NCBI GenBank assembly: GCA_002690755.1
Contig: NZFT01000113.1
Location: forward strand, 13,762-31,437
DNA: 17,676 nucleotides
Direction of reading: 5' to 3'
Source of the DNA: Phycisphaerae bacterium
GTDB taxonomy: Bacteria > Planctomycetota > Phycisphaerae > Phycisphaerales > SM1A02
The position numbers and the translations under genes are program-made. Position 1 is the stretch's first letter, and the number at the start of each line of letters is the position of its first letter. The notes under the pieces were generated by a model. It searched no databases. It was not told the origin of the DNA and saw only the letters and a program-made list of their open reading frames with translations. This document shows, in pieces, positions 1 to 6,903 of the stretch.

Positions 1-381
1 GCGACCGATCTTCCCATCGCGGGATTGCTCAAGGATCTCAAGCAGCGCGGCATGCTCGACGAGACGCTCGTGGTCTGGGGCGGGGAATTCGGCCGACAGC
101 CGGTCGCCGAGTACGCCGAGGGCACCGGCCGCGATCACTGCTCCGCCGGCTTCACGATGTGGATGGCGGGAGGAGGCATCAAGGGTGGCGTGAGCGTCGG
201 CCAGACCGACGAGCTGGGCTCCGCCGCGGTCGAGGATCGCTTCCACGTGAAGAATCTCCACGCCACGATCCTGAAGCAGCTCGGCTTCGACCCGAACGCA
301 CTGTCCTACTTCCACGCCGGCCTCGACAAGAAGCTCGTCGGGGTCGAAGGCGCCACACCGATCCAACAGATCATCGCGTAG
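1..381 (+). CDS. DUF1501 domain-containing protein, C-terminal fragment
   Basis: The frame is open from base 1, so the gene begins outside the window; about 126 residues and the TAG stop are visible. The motifs VVWGGEFGRQP, GTGRDHCSAGF and TMWMAGGGIKGG are the C-terminal signature of DUF1501, a family in the alkaline phosphatase/sulfatase superfamily. Family knowledge: these proteins are usually exported through Tat and are very abundant in planctomycetes, often paired with DUF1553/DUF1549 proteins; the enzymatic role is not established. The GRDH and GEFGR segments fit the metal-site region of the superfamily, but that is inference. The tail ends with 'HAGLDKKLVGVEGATPIQQIIA', in the usual family style. 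No downstream partner on the same strand is visible; the next gene converges on it. Confidence 0.9.
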   Translation, partial: ATDLPIAGLLKDLKQRGMLDETLVVWGGEFGRQPVAEYAEGTGRDHCSAGFTMWMAGGGIKGGVSVGQTDELGSAAVEDRFHVKNLHATILKQLGFDPNALSYFHAGLDKKLVGVEGATPIQQIIA

Positions 382-460
382 CGGACAGGCCTCCGGCCCG
401 GCCCGCGGGGGCTCGGCAGGTCGCCTCGATCACCAGGTCATCGGATCATCCGGTCGCCCG

Positions 461-480
461 AACGGCTTTTCAGCCGTTTT
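461..480 (+). terminator. Possible weak terminator between convergent genes
   Basis: A perfect 7-bp inverted repeat, AACGGCT-TTTC-AGCCGTT, ends in a short T run on the + strand, 80 nt after the DUF1501 stop. On the minus strand it forms a GAAA tetraloop hairpin overlapping the DUF1476 stop codon. Only four of seven pairs are G-C and the T run is short, so termination is tentative. Confidence 0.35.
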
Positions 481-793
481 CGGCCGCGGCGTCCTCACCA
501 CACAGGTCAAGCTCCTCCTGGAGCTCGGCGGCGGAGATTTCAATTCCCTTGGCGGCGAGATCGGCCTTGACCTTGGCGATGACGTCCTGATCACCAGGTT
601 CCTGGAGATCGGCGCGGATCACCGACTTGGCGTAGGCCTCGGCGTCATCGCCGGAAAGCTCGAGCTGACCCGCGACCCACTTGGCGAAGAGCTTGTTCCG
701 ACGCATCTCGAGTCGGAACTTCTGGTCGCCTTCGGCCTGGAACTTGGCTTCGAAGCCTTCTTCACGTTGCTCGAATCCGCTCTCGCTCATCAT
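470..793 (-). CDS. DUF1476 family protein (ATPase inhibitor zeta-like)
   Basis: A protein of about 107 residues, highly charged and predicted almost entirely helical. The pattern 'REEGFEAKF...RRNKLFAKWVAGQL', then 'AEAYAKSVIRADLQEPGDQDV', then 'KVKADLAAKGIEIS', matches the full length of DUF1476. Family knowledge: the characterised member is the zeta subunit of Paracoccus denitrificans, which inhibits F1-ATPase through its N-terminal segment; the family is typical of Alphaproteobacteria. Three start codons lie in tandem (GTG 796, ATG 793, ATG 790). A GAGGG ribosome site lies 3, 6 and 9 nt upstream of them, favouring 793 or 790. The gene stands alone, with no ATP synthase genes nearby. Family membership is well supported; the inhibitor function here is inference. 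Confidence 0.8.
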   Translation of the reverse strand: MMSESGFEQREEGFEAKFQAEGDQKFRLEMRRNKLFAKWVAGQLELSGDDAEAYAKSVIRADLQEPGDQDVIAKVKADLAAKGIEISAAELQEELDLCGEDAAAENG

Positions 794-950
794 CACATTC
801 CCTCGATACCCGGCGGTGAAACGCGCCGAGTCGCTTATTCCCAGGTCGTCACGATCATCACGCGGAAACGTCCACGTTCTGGAAAGACTACCAACTCACC
901 GACCTCCCAACACCGAATCCAGACCGTTTCATCCGACCGAAAATGGCAAA

Positions 951-1000
951 TATGAAAAGTCTGAAACCAACGACCCGCCACGACGGGGTCGGGCGGGTCG
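951..1000 (-). terminator. Rho-independent terminator of tRNA-Ala
   Basis: Just downstream of the tRNA on the minus strand is a strong hairpin. Its outer stem is 9 bp (CGACCCGCC 971-979 with GGCGGGTCG 992-1000), followed by one bulged base (980), an inner 4-bp CGAC/GTCG stem and a 3-nt loop (985-987). The minus-strand sequence after it is T-rich (TTGGTTTCAGACTTTTCATA). Confidence 0.75.
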
Positions 1001-1007
1001 CGTCGAA

Positions 1008-1080
<73 letters not shown>

Positions 1081-1121
1081 TGAGGTGCCTCGCCGAGTGA
1101 TGGGGCTCGACGACGCAGGTT

Positions 1122-1137
1122 TCGGCTCGAGAGCCGA
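1122..1137. repeat. Inverted repeat at the tRNA-Ala transcription start
   Basis: TCGGCTC (1122-1128), two bases, then GAGCCGA (1131-1137): a near-perfect palindrome about 10-25 bp downstream of the TATTCT -10 element. It could be a processed 5' leader hairpin or a binding site; the sequence does not decide. Confidence 0.4.
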
Positions 1138-1145
1138 GGGGAAAG

Positions 1146-1174
1146 AGAATACCCCCCTCCTCCTCGCACGGCAA
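1146..1174 (-). promoter_or_regulatory. Promoter of tRNA-Ala (-35/-10)
   Basis: On the minus strand TTGCCG (1174-1169) is followed after exactly 17 bp by TATTCT (1151-1146), a good vegetative-sigma match placed about 65 bp before the mature tRNA. A GC-rich inverted repeat lies just downstream, around the predicted transcription start. Confidence 0.6.
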
Positions 1175-1237
1175 GGAACCCGATGGAATTCACGCCCGTT
1201 GACCGGCCCGGTCGACGAGGCCCGGAAATCAACCGCC

Positions 1238-3502
1238 TCAGGGTGTCGGGGTGGGCGATGAAGGCCGCAATCGTTTCGCCGTCACGAACCGCGTGAAGAA
1301 CTCGAGAATCCGGTCGAGCCGGTCCATGCGCTGCACCGGATCGCCGCTTCGGCTCAGATCGTGTCCCGCGTCCGGATACAGGACGTACTCGACGGGACGC
1401 CCCAGATCACGGAGCGCCCGGAACATCATCGCCGACTGGCTCACTCCGGTTCGCAGGTCTTTCTCCCCATGCAGCACGAGCAGCGGCGTCTCGATGTCCG
1501 CCACGTCATCGAAGGGATTGTTGCGTTCGATCAGCTCGCGGAAACGCGGCTCGAAGGGACGACCACCGAACGCCCAGTCCACGAGTCGAAAGGCGTTTCC
1601 CTCACCGTAGAACGTCGCGAGGTCGTAGACCCCTCGCTGTGCGACCGCCGCCTTGAATCGGTCGTCGCGCGCGATCATCCAGGCCGTGAGGTATCCCCCG
1701 TAGGACCCCCCGGTCACCACCAGCTGATCCGAATCCACCCAGTCCCGCGCGCACGCCGCATCAACGACGGCGAGACAGTCGGAAGCAGGACCCGGGCCCC
1801 AGTCCTGATGATTCGCCCGCTGAAACGCTTCGCCGTAGCCGCCCGAACCACGCGGGTTGCAGTACACGACGCCGAATCCCCAGCTTGCCGCGAGCTGCCA
1901 TTCCAGCCACATCGACGCCGTGCCGGGACCCCACATCGCACTGGGGCCACCGTGGATCGCGAGGATCATCGGCGCCGAATCACCGGACGCGATCCCCAGC
2001 GGTGGCATCTGCCAGTATTGGATGCGACGACCATCCGGTCGCTCGACCCACCCCTCCGTCGGACGTACCACCTGCCGTTCGGCCAGCCAGGAGTTCGCAT
2101 CGAAGACCAGCCGTTCGGTCCCGTCGGCCAGCAGGCGAAGCACCGAAGGATTCGCCGAAGACGACTCCGACCACAGGATCACGTCACCGCCCACCGCGAA
2201 ACGGTCGACCTGAGCGGGGAGGCCGTCTCGAAGCCGAACGAGTTCGATCGGCTCGATCGTCGCGGGACTGGCGGCGAAGAGGGGCACGGCGCCCGCGTTC
2301 GCCGCGGTGAAGAGGATCTTCGCCGCTTCGTTCGACCACTCGAATTCGTCGACGTCGAGCGCCGCCCCGTCGGTCGCCCAGATCGGTTCGCCACCGGCGG
2401 CCGGAATGAGCCCGATGCGAGTGCCGCGATAGAACGGTTCGTCCGTGGGTCGTCCCTTGAAGGCGACGAGACTTCCATCCGGACCCGGGATCGGATCGAC
2501 GAACGCCCATCCGACGGTTTCGAGAAACACGGTGGAGGATGCCTCGTCCGTGAGATCCACGCGTTCCAGTCGCGCGTCGAGGATCTCGTCGGGATGGACC
2601 TCCCCGCTTCGGGCGGCCATGAAGACGCTGCGTCCATCGATCGAGAACACCGGATCGAACCGGTCGACCGCACCACGACCGAGCCGGCGAGGCGGTCCCG
2701 CATCCTCGCCCAGCGACACCAGATAGACCTGACGCAGTCGAACCCGCTCCTCGATCGCCTTCTCGCCCTGGAAGGCGATTCGATCGACGAGTCGCGGATT
2801 GCGTTCGGCGGTGTTTCCCTCCAACCACGCCCGGACCTCCGCCAGCGTGCCGCCGGGATCAGGTCGGACTCCGCCCGCCTCCGATCGAACCCGATCGTCT
2901 TCATCGTGCCGGATGCGGCCGGGGCGGGTCGGACCCCAGGTCGGCGCACCATCCTCGCGAATGATCTCCGCCAGCGAGCGACGGGACTCCACCACCAGCG
3001 ATCCACCGTCCGGCGCCCACCGTGGTCGGCCGGCACCCTCGTCGAGGTCCGTCACCTGACGCGCCTCGCCACCGCCGAGGGGGAGGACCCAGATCTGCGC
3101 ACCGGCGTCGTCACCGTCCTCGTATCCGGACTCCCCGGCCCGCACGAACGCCAGTCGGTTTCCATCCGGGGAGAGCACGGGGCCGGAGTCGCGCCGATCG
3201 CCGAACGTCAACTGCCGCGGGGAGGCGTCGACGTCCTCGAGATCGATGCGGTAAAGGTGTCGACGAGTCGCACAATCACCGGGGCGGATCGGTTCGTCGA
3301 CGTCTCCGGTGCGCTCGAAAGACTCGACCGTGATGATCGCGAATCGGCCGAGGCGATCGACTTCGACGTCTCGAATCGTCCGCAGGCGGAGCAGATCGTT
3401 GGTGGTGATCGGGGTCGGGTCGCCGGCCCCGGCCGCATGCGAGGCCAGCGTGGTCATGAGCGTCACCAGAAGGAGAAACGGACTTCGATGCAGATCGGGC
3501 AT
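1238..3502 (-). CDS. S9 family peptidase (prolyl oligopeptidase / acylaminoacyl-peptidase type), secreted
   Basis: 754 residues. An N-terminal signal peptide (SPFLLLVTLMTTLASHAAGA, cleaved near residue 26) points to export. Residues of about 30-480 form the beta-propeller part, with TolB/PD40-like repeats such as SPDGNRLAFVRAG (about 111-123) and WAPDGGSLVVE (about 162-172). The C-terminal alpha/beta-hydrolase domain carries the catalytic triad: Ser600 in GGSYGGY, Asp682 in HGEKD and His714 in PDAGHD. HGGPSAMWGPG is the usual oxyanion-region motif and YCNPRGSGGYGE is the S9C-type 'NPRGS' motif. Family members cleave short peptides after proline or release acylated N-terminal residues; the specificity here is not predictable. 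The ribosome site is weak (GGAG only 2 nt before ATG), but the signal peptide supports this start. The gene stands alone between terminators. Confidence 0.92.
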   Translation of the reverse strand: MPDLHRSPFLLLVTLMTTLASHAAGAGDPTPITTNDLLRLRTIRDVEVDRLGRFAIITVESFERTGDVDEPIRPGDCATRRHLYRIDLEDVDASPRQLTFGDRRDSGPVLSPDGNRLAFVRAGESGYEDGDDAGAQIWVLPLGGGEARQVTDLDEGAGRPRWAPDGGSLVVESRRSLAEIIREDGAPTWGPTRPGRIRHDEDDRVRSEAGGVRPDPGGTLAEVRAWLEGNTAERNPRLVDRIAFQGEKAIEERVRLRQVYLVSLGEDAGPPRRLGRGAVDRFDPVFSIDGRSVFMAARSGEVHPDEILDARLERVDLTDEASSTVFLETVGWAFVDPIPGPDGSLVAFKGRPTDEPFYRGTRIGLIPAAGGEPIWATDGAALDVDEFEWSNEAAKILFTAANAGAVPLFAASPATIEPIELVRLRDGLPAQVDRFAVGGDVILWSESSSANPSVLRLLADGTERLVFDANSWLAERQVVRPTEGWVERPDGRRIQYWQMPPLGIASGDSAPMILAIHGGPSAMWGPGTASMWLEWQLAASWGFGVVYCNPRGSGGYGEAFQRANHQDWGPGPASDCLAVVDAACARDWVDSDQLVVTGGSYGGYLTAWMIARDDRFKAAVAQRGVYDLATFYGEGNAFRLVDWAFGGRPFEPRFRELIERNNPFDDVADIETPLLVLHGEKDLRTGVSQSAMMFRALRDLGRPVEYVLYPDAGHDLSRSGDPVQRMDRLDRILEFFTRFVTAKRLRPSSPTPTP

Positions 3503-3557
3503 CGCTCCATTCTGCCGATTTGAGCGGCCCGCATCGAGCGTGCCGCGGTGGGAGGTT

Positions 3558-3598
3558 CCAAAAAAACCGTCGCCCGACCGATGGGGTCGGGCGACGGT
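3558..3598 (-). terminator. Strong rho-independent terminator after thioredoxin
   Basis: A perfect 14-bp stem (ACCGTCGCCCGACC 3566-3579 with GGTCGGGCGACGGT 3585-3598) and a 5-nt loop are followed on the minus strand by six T residues (3565-3560). It begins 30 nt after the thioredoxin stop and insulates the downstream peptidase gene. Confidence 0.92.
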
Positions 3599-3628
3599 GT
3601 CACCTGCAGGATCGAGGCGGAGCCGAGG

Positions 3629-3958
3629 TCACATCGCGGCGTCGATCGCCGCCGCGAGATCGGCCTTGTCGGCGATGCCGACGACCTTCTTGACCACTTC
3701 GCCGTTCTTCATGATCACGATGGTCGGGATCGACATGATCTGGAACTTCGCGGCCACCTCGCGATTGGAATCGACGTCGACCTTGCCGATCTTTGCGCGA
3801 CCCTCGTAGTCGCCGGCGAGTTCATCGATGGTCGGTGCGAGCGCTCGGCAGGGGCCGCACCATTCCGCCCAGAAGTCCACGAGGACCGGCTGGGAGGACT
3901 GCATGGCCTCGGTGTCGAAGTTGGCGTCGGTGAACTCGAAGACGGCGGTGCTGGCCAT
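3629..3958 (-). CDS. trxA: Thioredoxin
   Basis: 109 residues, the standard length for a stand-alone cytoplasmic thioredoxin. The redox motif WCGPC places the cysteines at 34 and 37 in 'VLVDFWAEWCGPCRALAP', and the cis-proline is Pro78 in SIPT. GKVDVDSN, MKNGEVV and the C-terminal helix are all typical. It reduces protein disulfides and is itself reduced by thioredoxin reductase, which is not in this window. The frame stays open about 96 codons upstream, but AAGGAG lies 8 nt before this ATG and family length agrees, so 3958 is chosen. A strong terminator follows and a candidate promoter with repeated GGTCTC sites precedes it, so it is probably monocistronic. Confidence 0.96.
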   Translation of the reverse strand: MASTAVFEFTDANFDTEAMQSSQPVLVDFWAEWCGPCRALAPTIDELAGDYEGRAKIGKVDVDSNREVAAKFQIMSIPTIVIMKNGEVVKKVVGIADKADLAAAIDAAM

Positions 3959-4010
3959 TCGAACGGCTCCTTGAAGATCGCCTGCGCGAGGCGGCGTCAT
4001 CTGGTGGATC

Positions 4011-4103
4011 GGTCTCGACGGTCTCCTCCGACCGCCCGAGCAGGATGCGAATGGTAGCCGTTCGGAGACCACTCGGTCAGACCGGTTGCGGATCCCCGAG
4101 ACC
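4011..4103. repeat. Four GGTCTC hexamers around the thioredoxin promoter
   Basis: GGTCTC occurs at 4011-4016 and 4020-4025 on the + strand, and in inverted form (GAGACC) at 4065-4070 and 4098-4103. GGTCTCC (4020-4026) and GGAGACC (4064-4070) form a 7-bp inverted repeat. The sites bracket the candidate -35/-10 pair, which is compatible with a regulator binding region, though a transcript stem-loop is equally possible. Confidence 0.4.
4051..4080 (-). promoter_or_regulatory. Candidate thioredoxin promoter
   Basis: On the minus strand CTGACC (4080-4075) and TACCAT (4056-4051) are separated by 18 bp, each matching four of six consensus bases. The predicted start is about 85 nt upstream of the thioredoxin ATG. 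A GGTCTC-type site lies in the spacer. Confidence 0.35.
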
Positions 4104-4133
4104 GACCGGGGGGAACGCCCCACGGCGGATGAT

Positions 4134-5036
4134 TCAGCCGGAATCGTCCGGCGAGGCTCGTCCCGCCCGCTCGATCGCGGACGTGATCCGGAGCGATCGT
4201 TCGTGAATTCCCACGTCGTGGACCCGGAAGAACCGTGCCCCCGCACGCCACGCCTCGACCGCGAGGACCGCCGATTCCGGATCTCGATCGCGTGCCTCGG
4301 CCGTGCCGGAGGTCGCGCCGAGAAAACTCTTTCGACTCCCCCCCACCAGGACCGGATGCCCGGTCTCGACGAACGCCGGAAGCCCGGCGACCAGACGAAG
4401 ATTCTGATCCACGGTCTTCCCGAAACCGAGCCCGGGATCGATCGCCACCGATTCCCGGTCGATGCCCGCGGCGATCGCGGCCGCCACCCGCGCCCGCAGC
4501 ACGGCCAGCACGTCCTCGACGACGTCGGCGTAGACCGGCGATCGTTCGTAGGCGTCGCTGTAGGCGTCTTCGGCGGGTCGCTTCAATCGATGCATCAGGA
4601 CGATGCCCCGGCCGCGATCGGCCACGATCCCCAGAACGTCGGGATCTTCGGTGCCGGCCGAGACGTCGTTCAACGCATCCGCCCCCGCGACGAACGCCGC
4701 CTCCGCGACCGCCGCCCGGGTGGTGTCGATGGTGATCGCCACCGACCGGCCGGATGCCTGCAGCCGGATGCCCTCGATCACCGGCACGACGCGGGCGATC
4801 TGTTCGTCGACCGACACCGACGCGGCGCCGGGTCGGGTCGACTCACCGCCCACATCGAGCACCGTCGCACCCGCCTCGACCATTTCGAGCCCGGTCGCGA
4901 TCGCCCGTTCGGGATCGAGGTGGTCGCCACCATCGGAAAAACTGTCCGGCGTCGCGTTCAAGACGCCCATCAGGCACCAGGGCTCGAGTGCGACGCGCCG
5001 GTTCGGTCCCAGACGCCAGGAACGCGCGCCGTTCAT
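4134..5036 (-). CDS. folP: Dihydropteroate synthase
   Basis: 300 residues, slightly longer than E. coli FolP (282). It condenses 6-hydroxymethyl-dihydropterin diphosphate with p-aminobenzoate to make dihydropteroate in folate synthesis and is the target of sulfonamides. All family motifs are present in order: MGVLNATPDSFSDGG (23-37), DVGGESTRPG (61-70), IDTTR (103-107), LND (122-124), DPGLGFGK (200-207), GGSRKSFLG (232-240) and RVHDV (271-275). The start codon overlaps the stop of the upstream secreted-protein gene as ATGA, with GAGG about 8 nt before, so translation is probably coupled. No other folate genes are adjacent on this strand, although a folate cyclo-ligase lies about 7 kb away. 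Confidence 0.96.
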   Translation of the reverse strand: MNGARSWRLGPNRRVALEPWCLMGVLNATPDSFSDGGDHLDPERAIATGLEMVEAGATVLDVGGESTRPGAASVSVDEQIARVVPVIEGIRLQASGRSVAITIDTTRAAVAEAAFVAGADALNDVSAGTEDPDVLGIVADRGRGIVLMHRLKRPAEDAYSDAYERSPVYADVVEDVLAVLRARVAAAIAAGIDRESVAIDPGLGFGKTVDQNLRLVAGLPAFVETGHPVLVGGSRKSFLGATSGTAEARDRDPESAVLAVEAWRAGARFFRVHDVGIHERSLRITSAIERAGRASPDDSG

Positions 5037-6811
5037 TCGCCGCCCTCACCCCGAACGCCTTCCATCGCCTGCGAGATGGCGTTTCCGACCGCGAGCCCGA
5101 CCACCTCGCTCGGTACGACCATCGCCCACTCCAGACGGGCTTCGCCGTCGACCGGGCCGAACGCCAGTCCGAATCCGATCGGTGGCATGTCGGCCGGCAG
5201 CTCGGGCACCATGCCGTCCGCCCCGGGTACGAGGCTCGCCACCTGCCGCGCCAGTCTCCCCAGCTGCCCCACATCGATGAACATCTCGACGTCGGGATTC
5301 GCCGGCAGCCATGAACGCATCGACGTCAGTGTGGGGTCGGCATCGAGCCCCGGCGTCCCCACCCCGGCCTCGACCGCCCGCGCGAGCACGTCCGGTCGGC
5401 GACTGAAGGTCATCACGTAGCCGCCGCCGACCACCCGTCCGAGCCCCTTCAGACCTCTGGGCCCGAACATCATCTTCTCGACCGTCAGCTGGAGCGAGGC
5501 CTCGCCGACGGTTCCCGAGTCGTCTCGTTGCTTCGCCTTCGCGATCGCCGCGGTCATCTCGAATTCATCGGCGATGCCACCCTTTCGCTGCTTCACATCT
5601 TTCTCCCACGTCGTCTTTCGTTCGAGCGCCCCGGTGACGCCCGACATCGCCGGAACGGCATCCGCCATCGCCGATCGCACCGCATCCGGATCGTCGGTCA
5701 GGAGGATCAGCGAAGCGTCGTTCAATGCGCCGCCCATCGCGACGCCGAGCTTGCTGGGGTACATCGCGAATTCCATGCCGTGCATGGAGGGACCGATCTT
5801 CGACATCCAGCCGGGCACCATCGTCGCGTCGACGTCCAGCGCCGAGAACAGCCGCATCATGCCGGCATAACCACCGAGCCCGTCGAAGTCGACGCCCATC
5901 GCCATGTAGAAACGCTGGTTCGGCAGGCGGCCGAGCACCGATTCCGATGCCGGCCCGACCGGTGCTTCGATCTTCGACGCGAGGGCGGACATCGGACCGT
6001 CCGCATCGAAACGGGTCCAGCTGCGGACGCCGATCGCCAGGGCGTCGACGTCGATCGCGATCACCAGTTCTGCCGCATCCGATCCCAGCCGATCGATCAT
6101 CGATCCCATCCCGAGATCGGCCATGCCGGCCATTCCCGCCGCCGGGGCGTTCGCTTCCGCCGCCTCGATCGCCGCGTCGCGAGTGGACTGCAACGTTCCA
6201 CCGTCGACCCGCATGACCAGATCGGCCTGTCGCATTCCCCTCGACGCGTCCGGACCGAAACCCTTCGAAAGTTCGTCGGCCAGGTTCTGGCTCGGCTTCC
6301 AGTCGGTGAGCAGATCCTCGCGCGACGAGATCAGGACGTGTGCCTCGGCCACCCTGAGATGGACGACCTCACCATCCCGCGTCCGATGCGCCGAGGCCCC
6401 CTCGGCCGCGTCCGGCTCGAAGTTGGCATCGATGAACCGGGATGCATCCTCGACCGGAACCGCGATGACGCCGTCACCCTCCGCCAGCGATTCGCCGGAC
6501 TCGGCCCACGCCGCGAGGGACCCGCGTTCGTCGAATCCGGCTGCGATTCCGAACTGCGAGATGATCACGTCGATCGGGCGACCCGCCACCGCCAGTTCCG
6601 GGCGGTTGGCCCGATCGAGCATGTCACCGAGGTCGGCATTCAGGGCCGACAGGCTCGGAATCACGAGCCAGGCGACCGCGTCGTCCGGAACGATCCCGAG
6701 GGCGTCGGCGAGCCGATCCGCGTGGACCGTCGAACTCCACCCGAGTGGACTGAAGAGGCTTGCGAGGACGAGCCCCGAAAGGGTGCGTCGGCGGCGTGAT
6801 GATCGAATCAT
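5033..6811 (-). CDS. Secreted protein of unknown function (DUF3352-like style)
   Basis: 592 residues. I do not recognise a characterised family. It begins with a basic n-region and hydrophobic core (MIRSSRRRRTLSGLVLASLF) ending near SSTVHA, a signal peptide. The first mature segment, 'LGIVPDDAVAWLVIPSLSAL', resembles planctomycete DUF3352-like exported proteins that open with 'P-D-A-x-x-x-x-x-x-P-S-L'; this similarity is an impression, not a search result. The rest is mixed alpha/beta and rich in Met, Gly, Ala and Asp, with no cysteine clusters or membrane segments. ATG 6811 is chosen because AGGAG lies 7 nt upstream; the frame continues 27 codons further without a better start. It overlaps folP by ATGA, so the two are co-transcribed. 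Confidence 0.8.
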   Translation of the reverse strand: MIRSSRRRRTLSGLVLASLFSPLGWSSTVHADRLADALGIVPDDAVAWLVIPSLSALNADLGDMLDRANRPELAVAGRPIDVIISQFGIAAGFDERGSLAAWAESGESLAEGDGVIAVPVEDASRFIDANFEPDAAEGASAHRTRDGEVVHLRVAEAHVLISSREDLLTDWKPSQNLADELSKGFGPDASRGMRQADLVMRVDGGTLQSTRDAAIEAAEANAPAAGMAGMADLGMGSMIDRLGSDAAELVIAIDVDALAIGVRSWTRFDADGPMSALASKIEAPVGPASESVLGRLPNQRFYMAMGVDFDGLGGYAGMMRLFSALDVDATMVPGWMSKIGPSMHGMEFAMYPSKLGVAMGGALNDASLILLTDDPDAVRSAMADAVPAMSGVTGALERKTTWEKDVKQRKGGIADEFEMTAAIAKAKQRDDSGTVGEASLQLTVEKMMFGPRGLKGLGRVVGGGYVMTFSRRPDVLARAVEAGVGTPGLDADPTLTSMRSWLPANPDVEMFIDVGQLGRLARQVASLVPGADGMVPELPADMPPIGFGLAFGPVDGEARLEWAMVVPSEVVGLAVGNAISQAMEGVRGEGGE

Positions 6812-6903
6812 GGTCAGGCTCCTGTCCTCGTACTCTATATGCCCAGCGCCGCCGCGATCATCGGGAACGCGGCATCCTTCTCCCGCCCGCACCGAGGATC
6901 GAC
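6812..6903. promoter_or_regulatory. Divergent promoter region
   Basis: These 92 bp separate the secreted-protein/folP pair (-) from the antiporter-like gene (+), so both promoters should lie here or reach into the adjoining coding ends. On the minus strand TATAGA at about 6840-6835 is a possible -10 element; no convincing -35 is seen. Confidence 0.3.

Noticed and set aside
429..598. Repeated GATCACCAGGT words at about 429 and 588
   Set aside because: Only 11 nt are shared, one copy is inside coding sequence and there is no extended similarity, so it is likely chance.
1361..3523. Open reading frame of 720 codons on the + strand opposite the S9 peptidase
   Set aside because: The minus-strand frame has a signal peptide, propeller motifs and a complete catalytic triad. 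The + frame is Arg/Asp-rich without motifs, a normal by-product of GC-rich codon use.
3959..4246. Upstream extension of thioredoxin by about 96 codons
   Set aside because: The sequence is Arg/Ser-rich without motifs and overlaps folP. AAGGAG and the family length mark ATG 3958.
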